Source: Paraurantiacibacter namhicola
GTDB taxonomy: Bacteria; Pseudomonadota; Alphaproteobacteria; Sphingomonadales; Sphingomonadaceae
DNA: 64,000 nt
Direction: 5' to 3'
Assembly (NCBI RefSeq): GCF_001687545.1
Contig: NZ_CP016545.1
Location: 2,155,001-2,219,000 of the forward strand
Shown: piece by piece, positions 17,152 through 26,600 of the stretch
Position numbering within the stretch: position 1 is the stretch's first letter
How the letters are laid out: every line of letters starts with the position of its first letter
Translations under genes and position numbers: made by a program
Notes under the pieces: model-generated
Told to the model about the DNA's origin: nothing
Databases searched by the model: none
Seen by the model: the letters and a program-made list of their open reading frames with translations, nothing else

Positions 17152-17547
17152 ATGGCGAAAATCATCCACACCATGATCCGCGTCGCCGACGAGGATCGCT
17201 CGACCAGATTCTACAAGCAGGCCTTCGATCTCGACGTTGCAGATCGCTTCCCATTCGACGGCTTTACCCTGGTGTACCTGCGTAATGACGAGTGCGATAT
17301 CGAGCTGGAGCTGACGATCAACGAAGGCCAGGAAGACGCCTACAGCCACGGGAGCGGCTACGGCCATATCGCAGTCGCCGTCGACGATATCGAGGCGGAG
17401 CATGCGCGGTTCGAGGAGCTTGGCTTCGACCCGACGCCGGTGAAGTCCATGGACCACAACGGCAACCCGCTTGCGACCTTCTTCTTCGTGACCGATCCCG
17501 ATGGCTACAAGATCGAGATCCTCAAGCGCCAGGGCCGCTACCGGTGA
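17152..17547 (+). CDS. VOC superfamily protein (glyoxalase I-like)
   Basis: A 131-residue vicinal-oxygen-chelate protein with two beta-alpha-beta-beta-beta modules. The putative metal ligands match glyoxalase I: His6 (KIIHTMIRV), a Glu in CDIELELT (about 46), His in YGHIAVAVDDI (about 74) and Glu in YKIEILKR (about 123). It may be a glyoxalase, isomerase or extradiol-type enzyme of the pathway. Its stop overlaps the GTG start of the next gene, so the two are translationally coupled. Confidence 0.85.
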   Translation: MAKIIHTMIRVADEDRSTRFYKQAFDLDVADRFPFDGFTLVYLRNDECDIELELTINEGQEDAYSHGSGYGHIAVAVDDIEAEHARFEELGFDPTPVKSMDHNGNPLATFFFVTDPDGYKIEILKRQGRYR

Positions 17548-18920
17548 TCGACCAAGGCCTTGCAGCGCAGCTCGAGGCCCTGCTTGGCGACCGTTTCACC
17601 TGTTCGCCCGGCGTTTGCACCGAACATGGCCGGGATATTTCGCACCTTGATCCGCACTCGCCCGACGCAGTCGTATTTCCGCTATCGACGGAAGAAGTGC
17701 AGGCGGTGGTCAAGGCCTGCGCTGCGCACGGAACGCCCATCGTGCCATACGGTGTCGGCACCTCCCTTGAAGGCAATATCCATGCATTGCGCGGCGGCGT
17801 GTGCATCGACCTTTCGCGCATGGACAAAATCCTGAAGGTCAATCAGAATGACCTCGACGTTGTGGTAGAACCGGGCGTTACACGGCTGCAACTCAACGAA
17901 TATCTTCGCGACACAGGCCTGTTCTTCCCGATCGACCCGGGGGCGAACGCCACCATCGGCGGCATGGCCTCCACCCGGGCATCAGGCACCAATGCGGTGC
18001 GCTACGGCACGATGAAGGACAATGTCCTTTCGCTGGAAGTGGTCACCCCCAGCGGCGAAGTGATCCGCACCGCGCGCCGCGCCCGCAAGTCCTCCGCCGG
18101 ATATGACCTGACGCGGCTCTATGTAGGATCGGAAGGCACGCTGGGCATCATCACCGAGGTCACGCTGCGCCTGTATGGCATGCCGGAGAAGATCGCCTCG
18201 GCTGTCTGCCCGTTCGACGACATCGGCAATGCCATCCAGTCGGTGATGGAGACTATCCAGCTGGGCGTGCCGATCGCGCGCATCGAATTCCTGGACACGC
18301 AGACAATCCGCGCGGTCAATCACGTGTCCAAGCTGGACCTGCCGGAAAGCCCTCACCTGTTCCTGGAGTTCCACGGCACCGAGCAGGGCGTTGATGAGCA
18401 GGTCGCACTGGTGAGCGAGATCTTCGCCGGTAACGGTGCAGGCGCCTTCCAATGGGCGGAAAAGCCCGAAGATCGCACCAAGCTGTGGCAGGCGCGGCAC
18501 GATGCGGCGCTCTCCATCCCGGCCTACGCCACCAACACCAGGCAGTGGTGGACCGACATCTGCGTGCCGATCTCGCGCTTGGCCGACTGCATCGCGGAGA
18601 CACACGCCGACATCGCCGAAAGCGGCCTGTACGCCCCCATGCTTGGCCATGTCGGCGACGGCAACTTTCACCTCGCGATCTGCCAGCGCGAAGGCGAGCC
18701 GGAGGATGTCGAGCGGGCAAAGACACTCAATGACCGCCTCGTCCGGCGCGCTCTGGCTGCCGGGGGCACCTGCACTGGAGAGCACGGCGTGGGCCGCGGC
18801 AAGATGGCCTATCTGGAAGAAGAGCTTGGCGGCAGCGTCGATGTGATGCGCTCGATCAAGCAGGCGCTCGATCCCGGCAACATCATGAACCCGGACAAGA
18901 TTTTCCACTTCCAGGGTTAA
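17544..18920 (+). CDS. FAD-linked oxidase, GlcD/D-lactate dehydrogenase-like
   Basis: A 458-residue FAD-binding oxidoreductase of the PCMH type. The FAD domain contains PYGVGTSLEGN (about 72) and ANATIGGMASTRASGTNAVRYG (about 133). LYVGSEGTLGIITEV follows near 192. The C-terminal FAD-oxidase domain has GHVGDGNFH (about 370) and GEHGVGRGK (about 413), the metal and substrate motifs of D-2-hydroxyacid dehydrogenases. It probably oxidises a 2-hydroxy acid made in the pathway and passes electrons to quinone or cytochrome. It starts at GTG 17544, overlapping the VOC stop (GTGA). Confidence 0.9.
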   Translation: MIDQGLAAQLEALLGDRFTCSPGVCTEHGRDISHLDPHSPDAVVFPLSTEEVQAVVKACAAHGTPIVPYGVGTSLEGNIHALRGGVCIDLSRMDKILKVNQNDLDVVVEPGVTRLQLNEYLRDTGLFFPIDPGANATIGGMASTRASGTNAVRYGTMKDNVLSLEVVTPSGEVIRTARRARKSSAGYDLTRLYVGSEGTLGIITEVTLRLYGMPEKIASAVCPFDDIGNAIQSVMETIQLGVPIARIEFLDTQTIRAVNHVSKLDLPESPHLFLEFHGTEQGVDEQVALVSEIFAGNGAGAFQWAEKPEDRTKLWQARHDAALSIPAYATNTRQWWTDICVPISRLADCIAETHADIAESGLYAPMLGHVGDGNFHLAICQREGEPEDVERAKTLNDRLVRRALAAGGTCTGEHGVGRGKMAYLEEELGGSVDVMRSIKQALDPGNIMNPDKIFHFQG

Positions 18921-18946
18921 GGCCGGGATGGCTCGAGGAGAGTAGA

Positions 18947-19741
18947 ATGTTCGAAGGTCGTATCGCCCTCGTCACCGGCGGCCTGCGAGGCATCGGCGCG
19001 GCAACTGCCACCATGCTGGCAGAGCGCGGCGCGACAGTCATCGTCGGCGATATCGTCCCGCAGGAAGATCCTGAAGTCACCGATTTCCTCGCTTCACTGG
19101 GGGCTGGCGCAAACTACCTCACGCTCGACGTGGCCGACGAAGCGCACTGGATTGCCGCGCGCGAGTTCATTGCGGAAGAATTCGGTCGATTGGATGTGCT
19201 CGTCAACAATGCCGGTGTCGATTGCGTGGGGCCGGTCGAGAGCATCGAGATCGACGCATGGCGCCGGATGATGGCCGTCAACAGCGATGGCGTGTTCCTG
19301 GGCACCAAGCACCTCACCCGCCTTTTGAGCGCCGCGGGGGCAAAGTCGCCCTGCGGCGCAGCGATCGTCAATGTCAGCTCGATGCTGGGCATGGTCGGCA
19401 TGGCGGATGTCTCGCCCTATAGCGCCAGCAAGGGGGCCGTGCGTGCCTTTACGAAGGCCATCGCGGCGGAGTTTAACGCAAAGAAGCAGCCAATCCGCGT
19501 CAATTCCGTGCATCCGGGTTTCGTCCATACGCCAATGCTTGAGCGCGGGATGCAGGCCGCAGACGCCGGCGAAAGCGGCGCCGGAGCAGCCATGTTGGCA
19601 GGGTTGGAGGCCGCAACGCCAATCGGACGGATCGCCAGGCCTGCGGAAGTTGCAGAGGCGATCTGCTTCCTCGCTTCCGATGCTGCCAGTTTCTGCACCG
19701 GATCCGAACTTACCGTCGATGGCGGCTGGACCGCACAATGA
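18947..19741 (+). CDS. SDR-family NAD(P)-dependent oxidoreductase (first)
   Basis: A 264-residue classical short-chain dehydrogenase. It has the cofactor loop TGGLRGIG (about residues 10-17), LDVAD, the NNAG motif (about 85), catalytic Ser in NVSSMLG and YSASK (about 158-162). PGFVHTPM and a C-terminal VDGG are also present. It oxidises or reduces a hydroxyl/keto group of a pathway intermediate. The start ATG 18947 follows GAGGAGAG. A close paralogue follows 22 bp downstream. Confidence 0.93.
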   Translation: MFEGRIALVTGGLRGIGAATATMLAERGATVIVGDIVPQEDPEVTDFLASLGAGANYLTLDVADEAHWIAAREFIAEEFGRLDVLVNNAGVDCVGPVESIEIDAWRRMMAVNSDGVFLGTKHLTRLLSAAGAKSPCGAAIVNVSSMLGMVGMADVSPYSASKGAVRAFTKAIAAEFNAKKQPIRVNSVHPGFVHTPMLERGMQAADAGESGAGAAMLAGLEAATPIGRIARPAEVAEAICFLASDAASFCTGSELTVDGGWTAQ

Positions 19742-19763
19742 CCATCACAAAGGAGAATGCCGG

Positions 19764-20543
19764 ATGACCATCGCACTCGAAGGTTTGACCGTTGCCGTCA
19801 CCGGTGCCGCTGGTGGCATCGGATCGCAGATCTGCAAGGCACTCAAGGCCGCAGGGGCCAATGTGGTGGCCAGCGACATGCAGGACGATGGTTCGCATGT
19901 CGCTGCCGATCATTACCAACAGCATGACGTGACCAGCGCAGACGACTGGGCCGCCCTCGCCCGGCTGGTCGAAAAGAAATACGGCCGGCTTGATGCGCTG
20001 GTGAACAATGCGGGCATATCGATCGTCGCAACGGTGGAGAACACCAGCCTCGAGCAATGGCGGCGCCTGAATGGGGTGAACGTGGAAAGCATCGTGCTGG
20101 GCGCGCAGGCGTTGTTGCCGCTGCTGAAAGAAGGCGGAAAAGCCCGCGCAAGCGGAGCAGCCATGGTCAATATGTCCTCCATCGGCGGCCAGCGGGGCGC
20201 GGCGCTTAACTCGGCCTATTGCGCCAGCAAGGGCGCGGTGAAGATCCTGACCAAGTCCATGGCGGCAGAATTCGCCCTGCTGGGCTACAACATCCGCGCC
20301 AACAGTGTGCATCCCGGCGGAGTGGAGACGCCGATGCTGAAGAGCATCATCGACGAATACGTCTCCCTGGGCGCGGTGCCGAGCGCGGATGTGGCAAAGC
20401 AGGCAATCATCGCGAACCACCCCCTGGGACGCTTCGCCCGGCCGGAGGAGATCGCAGGTGCAGTGGTGTTCCTGTGCTCCGATGCGGCGAGCTTCGTGAC
20501 CGGTGCGGAATACAATGTGGATGGCGGCTTCACTGCCGTCTGA
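19764..20543 (+). CDS. SDR-family NAD(P)-dependent oxidoreductase (second)
   Basis: A 259-residue classical SDR with TGAAGGIG (about 12-19), NNAG (about 87), Ser in MSSIGG (about 141), YCASK (about 155-159) and the C-terminal VDGG. It is a paralogue of the gene before it, so the pair may act on successive or stereochemically different hydroxyls. The start ATG 19764 follows AAAGGAGAA. It is the last gene of the catabolic block. Confidence 0.93.
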   Translation: MTIALEGLTVAVTGAAGGIGSQICKALKAAGANVVASDMQDDGSHVAADHYQQHDVTSADDWAALARLVEKKYGRLDALVNNAGISIVATVENTSLEQWRRLNGVNVESIVLGAQALLPLLKEGGKARASGAAMVNMSSIGGQRGAALNSAYCASKGAVKILTKSMAAEFALLGYNIRANSVHPGGVETPMLKSIIDEYVSLGAVPSADVAKQAIIANHPLGRFARPEEIAGAVVFLCSDAASFVTGAEYNVDGGFTAV

Positions 20544-21071
20544 GGCTCACTCGGGCTGCTCGCGACGGATGCGGCGGCGGGAACCTATGCCTTTATATAC
20601 CGGATTGTTGAGGCGTACCACTGAAGTGATTTCTATCTACGCGAAATAACTATCTGTTTTTACGTAATAACTCTACGGCGACCTGGAGCGCACCTAGCTT
20701 TGCGCATGCCTAGGCCGGGTCATTTCGATACTAGACTTTGTCTCATATAATCTTCATAGTCGTATGATATAAAGCAATTTTATCGGCATTTAGTGTCCCG
20801 GTAGGCCAACGGGTGGTTTGCCCCGTCTTACCAACAGAAGCCCTTAGATCGGCGGCGACGAGGGTTTTGCCGCGCCAGTTCCGCTAAGGGCCGGCGAACC
20901 CGTCAGCCATGCTTGAAACCGGCCGTGGCAGGCGCCCTGAACCCATGCTGCGAAGGCTTCGGAACCGGCCTATCGCACGGTAATTCCGTTAACCGAGAAA
21001 AAGCCCGCATTAATACGGCGTTCAGCCAAATCTTTACCGTCCATTTACCAGCAATACGTAGAATTGCGTGC
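20544..21071. other. Non-coding region between the catabolic block and the DUF11 cluster
   Basis: About 530 bp with no convincing gene on either strand. The first half (to about 20790) is unusually A+T-rich for this genome and probably holds promoter elements. The second half (20795-20965) is a run of potential RNA hairpins described separately. The final 100 bp is again A+T-richer and leads to the ATG at 21072. Confidence 0.7.
20797..20965 (+). ncRNA. Candidate structured RNA or 5' leader
   Basis: Three adjoining stems can be drawn by eye. Stem 1 is GGTA (20800) with TACC (20829) around ACGGG/CCCGT (20809/20822). Stem 2 is CCCTTAG (20841) with CTAAGGG (20884), enclosing GCGGC/GCCGC. Stem 3 is GGCCGG (20889) with CCGGCC (20919). 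A further small hairpin CGAA-GGC-TTCG follows at 20951. Parts of stem 3 recur downstream (CCATGCT, then ACCGGCC). No T-run ends it, so it is more likely a leader than a terminator. I do not recognise a known riboswitch class. The strand is assigned from the downstream gene. Confidence 0.4.
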
Positions 21072-22034
21072 ATGACACGTGCACTCATTCCCCTCTCGCT
21101 GCTTCTCAGCGTATCGCTTTCCCAGCCCGCCCTTGCAGAAGGCGTGGGTGCAGGGACCGTCATCTCCAACACGGCCCAGGCCAGCTACACCGGCCCAGAT
21201 GGGACCACGGTGGTGGACTCCAACACCGTCGATCTCAGCGTGGACGAATTGCTGGATGTCACCGTCACCTCGCTGGACTCCGGTCCGCAGGCAGCTGCGC
21301 CCGGGCAGGCCGTGCTGACGTTCGAAATCACGAACACGGGCAATGGTCCGGAAGCGTTCACGCTGACGGCCAATCCCGTGGTCGCAGGCAATGACTTCGA
21401 CACCACGGTCGATGCCATCGCAGTCGATACCAACGGCAACGGCACATATGACGAGGGGATCGACGAGATCCTGACCGGCCCGGCGACAACCGATGTGCTG
21501 GCCGCCGATGAGCCCGTCACTGTATTCGTGATCGTGACCGTCCCCGGCGACGTGCTGGACACGGAAGAAACCACTGTCGAGCTGACGGCAACTGCCGTGA
21601 CCGGCAGCGGCACGCCCGGCACCGTGTTCGCGGGCCAAGGCGAGAGCGGGGTCGATGCCGTGGTCGGTGCCACCGGCGCGGCAGCCACGGCCAGCGGATC
21701 GCTGGTTGTCGGCATCACGACGGTCAGCCTGATCAAGACCGCCGATGTGGCCGACCCGTTCGGCGGCAATACCGTCGTCCCCGGCGCGGTCGTCACTTAC
21801 ACGATCACCGCCAATGTCACCGGCAGCGGTTCGCTTTCGGACCTGCAGGTGACGGACGCCTTCCCTGCCGGGACGAGCTACGCGCCCGGCACCATCACCC
21901 TTGATGCAGCCCCCCTGACCGACGCGTCCGGCGACGATGCCGGCGAGGCGGATGCAAGCGGCATCACCGTGGACCTTGGAACCGTGAGCGGCGGCACCAG
22001 CCCCGTCGTCACCTTCCAGGTCGTCATCCAGTAA
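21072..22034 (+). CDS. Exported DUF11-like protein (first of surface cluster)
   Basis: A 320-residue protein with a signal peptide (MTRALIPLSLLLSVSLSQPALA, cleavage about 22-23). The mature part is acidic, rich in Thr, Val, Gly and Asp, and built of immunoglobulin-like strands. The C-terminal part VSLIKTADVADPFGGNTVVPGAVVTYTITANVTG is typical of DUF11 repeats. A DTNGNGTYDEG loop near residue 120 looks like a calcium-binding DxDxDG site. Length and composition suggest a surface or fibre subunit. It opens a five-gene co-directional cluster of exported proteins and follows the candidate structured leader. Confidence 0.8.
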   Translation: MTRALIPLSLLLSVSLSQPALAEGVGAGTVISNTAQASYTGPDGTTVVDSNTVDLSVDELLDVTVTSLDSGPQAAAPGQAVLTFEITNTGNGPEAFTLTANPVVAGNDFDTTVDAIAVDTNGNGTYDEGIDEILTGPATTDVLAADEPVTVFVIVTVPGDVLDTEETTVELTATAVTGSGTPGTVFAGQGESGVDAVVGATGAAATASGSLVVGITTVSLIKTADVADPFGGNTVVPGAVVTYTITANVTGSGSLSDLQVTDAFPAGTSYAPGTITLDAAPLTDASGDDAGEADASGITVDLGTVSGGTSPVVTFQVVIQ

Positions 22035-22062
22035 TTCTCTTCAAGCAGAAGGTCGCAGCACC

Positions 22063-22542
22063 ATGAACATCATCAGGAAAATCGCCATCGCTTCCGCCCT
22101 CGCCTTCCTGGCGCAGGGTTCCGGCGCACTCGCCCAGGGCCAGCCGATCACACTGGAAGGCGATGTGAAGGTGGTGAAGACCACCATCGTCGAAGGCGGC
22201 GAAACGCAGGTCGAGCTGGTGGAGCCGACCACGGCCGTACCCGGCGACCGGCTGATCTTCGGCACCAATTACACCAATAACGGCAGCGAGCCGATCGAGG
22301 ATTTCGTCATGACGAACCCGGTCCCCAAGGCCGTGCGCGTTGCGCCCGACGCCGATGCAGGCATGATCGTGTCCGTTGACGGCGGCCAGAATTGGGGCCG
22401 CCTGGCGGACCTGCAGCTGGCAGGCGAGGACGGTACCCAGCGCGCGGCAACGCATGCCGACATCACGCATATCCGGTGGACGCTGGCCGTGGTCGAACCC
22501 GGCCAGACCGGCCGCCTGGAATATCCCGCAATCATCCGCTGA
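22063..22542 (+). CDS. Small exported protein of the DUF11 cluster
   Basis: A 159-residue protein with a signal peptide (MNIIRKIAIASALAFLAQGSGALAQ). The mature part begins with VKVVKTTIVEGGETQVELVEPTTAVPGDRLIFGTNYTNNGSEPIEDFVMTNPVP-type sequence, a single DUF11/Ig-like unit in which conserved TNNG-x-PI marks the strand turn. No catalytic motif is visible. It lies 28 bp after the first DUF11 protein gene and 68 bp before the third. It is probably a minor subunit or adaptor of the same surface structure. Confidence 0.78.
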   Translation: MNIIRKIAIASALAFLAQGSGALAQGQPITLEGDVKVVKTTIVEGGETQVELVEPTTAVPGDRLIFGTNYTNNGSEPIEDFVMTNPVPKAVRVAPDADAGMIVSVDGGQNWGRLADLQLAGEDGTQRAATHADITHIRWTLAVVEPGQTGRLEYPAIIR

Positions 22543-22610
22543 CCGGCGGACGGTAACCGCCAAGCTCCGTGGGCGGCACGAAACTCGGAGCATCAAAGAG
22601 GACCAGAACT

Positions 22611-23657
22611 ATGAAACGCACAAGGCAATTTCTTGGCGCGGTCAGTTCCTTCGCATTGGTGACCATGATGGCATCACCTGCGATGGCGGCTGGTACCGGT
22701 GCCGGGGAAACAATCGAAAATACCGTGTCCGTCTCGTTCAGCGTAGGCGGCGTGGAACAGACTGCGGAGACGGCAACCGACGAGTTCACCGTCGACCGCA
22801 AGATCGACGTGACTGTTGCAGCCGTCGGCGCATCGCCGAACGTGTCGGCCAACCAGGACGGCGTCGTCCGCCAGTTCACCGTTACCAACCTGTCCAACGA
22901 CACGGTGGGTTTCGACCTGACGGCAACGCAGCCCGGCACGCCGGCCTACACCTTCGAAAACGTCGTCATCTTCGTCGACGCCGACGGTGACGGCGCATAT
23001 GACGTTGGTGAGGAAATCGACTTCATCGATTCCCTGGCTCCGGATGCGACGTTCGACGTGTGGGTTGCCTTCGACATCCCGGCAACCGCCACGGATGGCC
23101 AGTCGACCGACATCATCCTGACGGCCAATGCCTTCGAAGCAGGGACCGGCACGATCGGCGCCGAAATCGAAGATACGGCAACTGCCAATGACAAGAACGG
23201 CATCGACACCGTGCTTGCCGACGGTGACGGTGTTGCCGACAACGAATTCGAAGGCGACTTCTCCGCCGCGCACACCGTTGAGGTGGACGCAGCAGACGTC
23301 ACGGTCGTGAAGACCAGCCGTGTCGTGTGGGACCCGGTCAACCTTGCAACCGACCCCTACGCCATTCCCGGCGCACGGGTGGAATACTGCATCCAGGTGT
23401 CCAATGCCACGGGTGCGGCAACTGCCACCGGCATCACGGTCAGCGATACGCTGCCTGCCGAAGTGAGCTTCTATCCCGATGCCTACGGCACCACGGGCGA
23501 TGTGAAGGTCAACGGTACGGTCGATGGCTCGGGCGTCTGCTCGGGCGGTACTGAAGTCGATGGCTACACCACCGCAAGCACGGCGGTCAGCGAAGCGCTG
23601 GACGATGTCGCGGGCGGTGAAACGAAGACGCTCTACTTCACAGTCACGATCGACTGA
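22611..23657 (+). CDS. Exported DUF11-like protein with Asp-rich loops
   Basis: A 348-residue protein with a signal peptide (ends MMASPAMAA). Like the first gene it starts its mature part GTGAGETIENTVSVSFSVGG, so the two are paralogues. It has a DADGDGAYDVGEE loop near residue 125 at the place where its paralogue has DTNGNGTYDEG, and another acidic loop LADGDGVADNE near 205. A DUF11-type unit closes the protein (VKTSRVVWDP to TVTID). ATG 22611 follows AGAGGA. It is probably a calcium-stabilised surface subunit. Confidence 0.8.
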   Translation: MKRTRQFLGAVSSFALVTMMASPAMAAGTGAGETIENTVSVSFSVGGVEQTAETATDEFTVDRKIDVTVAAVGASPNVSANQDGVVRQFTVTNLSNDTVGFDLTATQPGTPAYTFENVVIFVDADGDGAYDVGEEIDFIDSLAPDATFDVWVAFDIPATATDGQSTDIILTANAFEAGTGTIGAEIEDTATANDKNGIDTVLADGDGVADNEFEGDFSAAHTVEVDAADVTVVKTSRVVWDPVNLATDPYAIPGARVEYCIQVSNATGAATATGITVSDTLPAEVSFYPDAYGTTGDVKVNGTVDGSGVCSGGTEVDGYTTASTAVSEALDDVAGGETKTLYFTVTID

Positions 23658-23669
23658 GGATAGGCGGCC

Positions 23670-26600
23670 ATGCGTTCGCGTGTGGCTGCGCATATGATGC
23701 GCGACTTCGGGCCCTCTTTGCGTTTGATGGCGGCAATGCTCTTCGGGGTGTTGCTGCCATCACTCGTGTCTGCCGGGCCCGCAAATGCGCAGACTATCGT
23801 CAATGTCGCCAATGCGACATGGACGGATGATGGCCGCCAGTACGACACCCGGTCCAACCGGGTCGAACTGACGGTCGAGGAACGGCAACCGGAAATCCGC
23901 GCGTTCGTACCCGGGCCGGGTCCGGTTCTCGCCATTACTGCTCCATTCTGCGCCGGGAATTCCAATTCCCGCGCAGGTGGCAGCGGCGGCGCCGTCACCA
24001 ATATACCGGCAACACCAACACAAAGCCTGCGTGCCGGGCAGGAATTGCTGTTCACCGTCTCCCTCCCCTCGGCCAATCGCGATCCGGCGGTGGCAGACAG
24101 CCTGGAGGTCGTGCTGACCGCGCCTTCGGGTGACCGGGAAACCCTGACAATCTACGAGACGGGGCCGAATACCGGCCTTTTTGCAGGTAGCATCGCAACG
24201 CGCCGCATCCCGCCTGCAGCGCGGCCGGGTGACTGCGTGCTCAGCCTGCTTGACGGGGACGTGGTCACCATCGGTGCTGTCCGCCCGGGCGGCGCGGATG
24301 TCGTGCTGCAAACGCAGGTTACCGTGCTGGCCGATCCCTTCGGCGTGGTGTTTGACAGCGAAACGGGCGAGCCTGTTTCGGGCGCCGTCGTCACGCTGAT
24401 CGATGCCGTAACCGGCCAGCCTGCAAGGGTTTTTGCCGAAGACGGCGTCACGCCCTGGCCCTCGACCGTCATCTCCGGCCAGCCGATCACCGATGCGGCA
24501 GGCAATGTCTATCCGATGCCGCCGGGCGAATACTGGTTCCCGCTGACGGACCTGGGATCCTACATCATCCGGATAGAGCCGCCTGCGCCCTATACCGCAC
24601 CTTCCGCGCAAACGCCGGACCAGATCGCGCTGATCCGCCGTCCGGACGGCCGATCTTTCGTGATTTCGGATGCATCTTATGGCGGCATCTTCCAACTGGT
24701 GGACCCGACACCTGTCCAGATCGACATACCGCTGGATCGCCCCGGCGTATCCGTGACCATCACGAAGCAGGCTTCGCGCCGCCAGGCCCAGCCGGGCGAT
24801 GCGGTGTTCTACACCGTGACCGTGCGCAACCCGGACACGGGCCGCGCAAAGCGCGATGTCACCGTGACGGACACGCCCTCCCCCTGGCTGCGCCCGCGCA
24901 TGGACTCCGTGCGCATCGACGGTGCCGCTGCGCCGGGCGCCCTGTCCATCGCGGCGGACAATCGCAGCCTGGTGTTCGCGCTGGGCGATATCCCGGCAGG
25001 CGGGCAGCGCCGCATCACCTACGCCATGACCGTGCGGGCCGACGCGCCGCAGGGCCATGCAGAGAACGAAGCCGAAGCCGTCGATTCGCTCGGCCGCTCC
25101 GCCCGCACCAGCGCCTCGGTGGAGATCCAGCGCGACATCATCGCGGGCCGCATGACGATCATCGGCCGGATCACCGCCGGCCCCTGCACGCAGGAAGAGG
25201 CCCGCATCGGCATCCCCGGCGTGCGCGTGATGCTGGAAGACGGCAGCTTCGCCATCACCGATTACGAAGGCCGCTACCACTTCGACGGCGTCATCCCCGG
25301 CACGCATGTGGTGCAGGCAAGCCCGATGACCCTGCCCGAAGGCGGCAAATTCGTCGATTGCACGCGCTCTACGCGCAGCGCCGGCAGCGAGAACTCGCAC
25401 TTTGCCATCGGCCAGGGCGGATCGCTGGTGGTCGTGGACTTCCACGCCGCCGTGCCGGAAGCTGCCCTTGCTGACGCGCGCCTCGATGCGCCGGAGCCTG
25501 CCGGCACCATCGCGCTGGAGGAAGGCGCTGGCGAAACCGCGCACGCTGCGCCGCAGCCGATGGACTGGATCGGCCTGGGCGACGGGCCGGACGGCTGGCT
25601 TGCCCCCGCAGTGGATGCCAACCCCCGTGCGCCTGCGGTTCGCGTGGCAATCCGTCATCGCCGCGACTATAGCGTTCGCCTGCTTGTGGACGGCCGCCCG
25701 GTGGAGCCGCTGTCCTACGACGGGATGCAGAAGTCGCCGGATGCAGGCTTTGCCGTCAGCATGTGGCGCGGCGTCCCGCTGGCGGACGAGCGCACTGTCC
25801 TGACGGCTGAAATCCTCGATGCAGACGGCACGGTCCTGTCCCGCAGCGACCGCGTGGTGCACTTCACCAACCTGCCCGCCCGCGTGGAGCTCCTCCCCGC
25901 GCAGTCCAGCCTTGTCGCCGATGGCCGCACGCGCCCGGTGCTGGCGATCCGCGTGCTGGACCGCAACGGCCGCCCGCTGCGCCAGGGCGTGTCGGGCGAA
26001 TTCACGCTGAACGCACCCTATGAAAGCGCCGAGCAGGTGACCCGCCAGCAGCTGAGCCAGCTCACCCGGCAGGGCCCCTCCGCCGCGCGCTGGACGGTGC
26101 AGGACGATACCGGCCTGGCGCTGATCGAGCTTGCCCCCACCATGACCAGCGGTTCGCTGCAGCTGACTTTCCGTTTCGACGACGGCGAGGTCTCGCGCGA
26201 GCAGCAGCTGGATGCATGGATTGCCCCGGGCGATCTGGAATGGACCGTGGTCGGCCTGGCCGAAGGCTCCATCGGTGCGCGCACCGTGTCAGAGGGCATG
26301 GGCCGCGAGACCAATCCCGCCAGCGACCTGGGCGACGAAGCGCGCATCGCCTTCTATGCCAAGGGTCCGGTGGCCGATGGCCTCCTCGTCACCTTTGCCT
26401 ATGACAGCGCGAAGGACGAAGGCGACCAGCGCCTGCTGGGCACGCTGGACCCGCAGGCCTATTACACGGTTTTCGCCGATGCCTCCGTGCGCCAGTTCGA
26501 CGCCGCATCGCGCAGCAAGTTCTACGCCCGCATCGAAGGCGCGCTGTTCAACGTGCAGTATGGCGACTTCGAGACCGGCTTCGACGAGACGCGCCTGGCC

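Noticed and set aside
20797-20965. A cyclic-di-GMP or cobalamin riboswitch in the structured leader
   Set aside because: I could not find the conserved core bases of either class; the region remains an unclassified structure.
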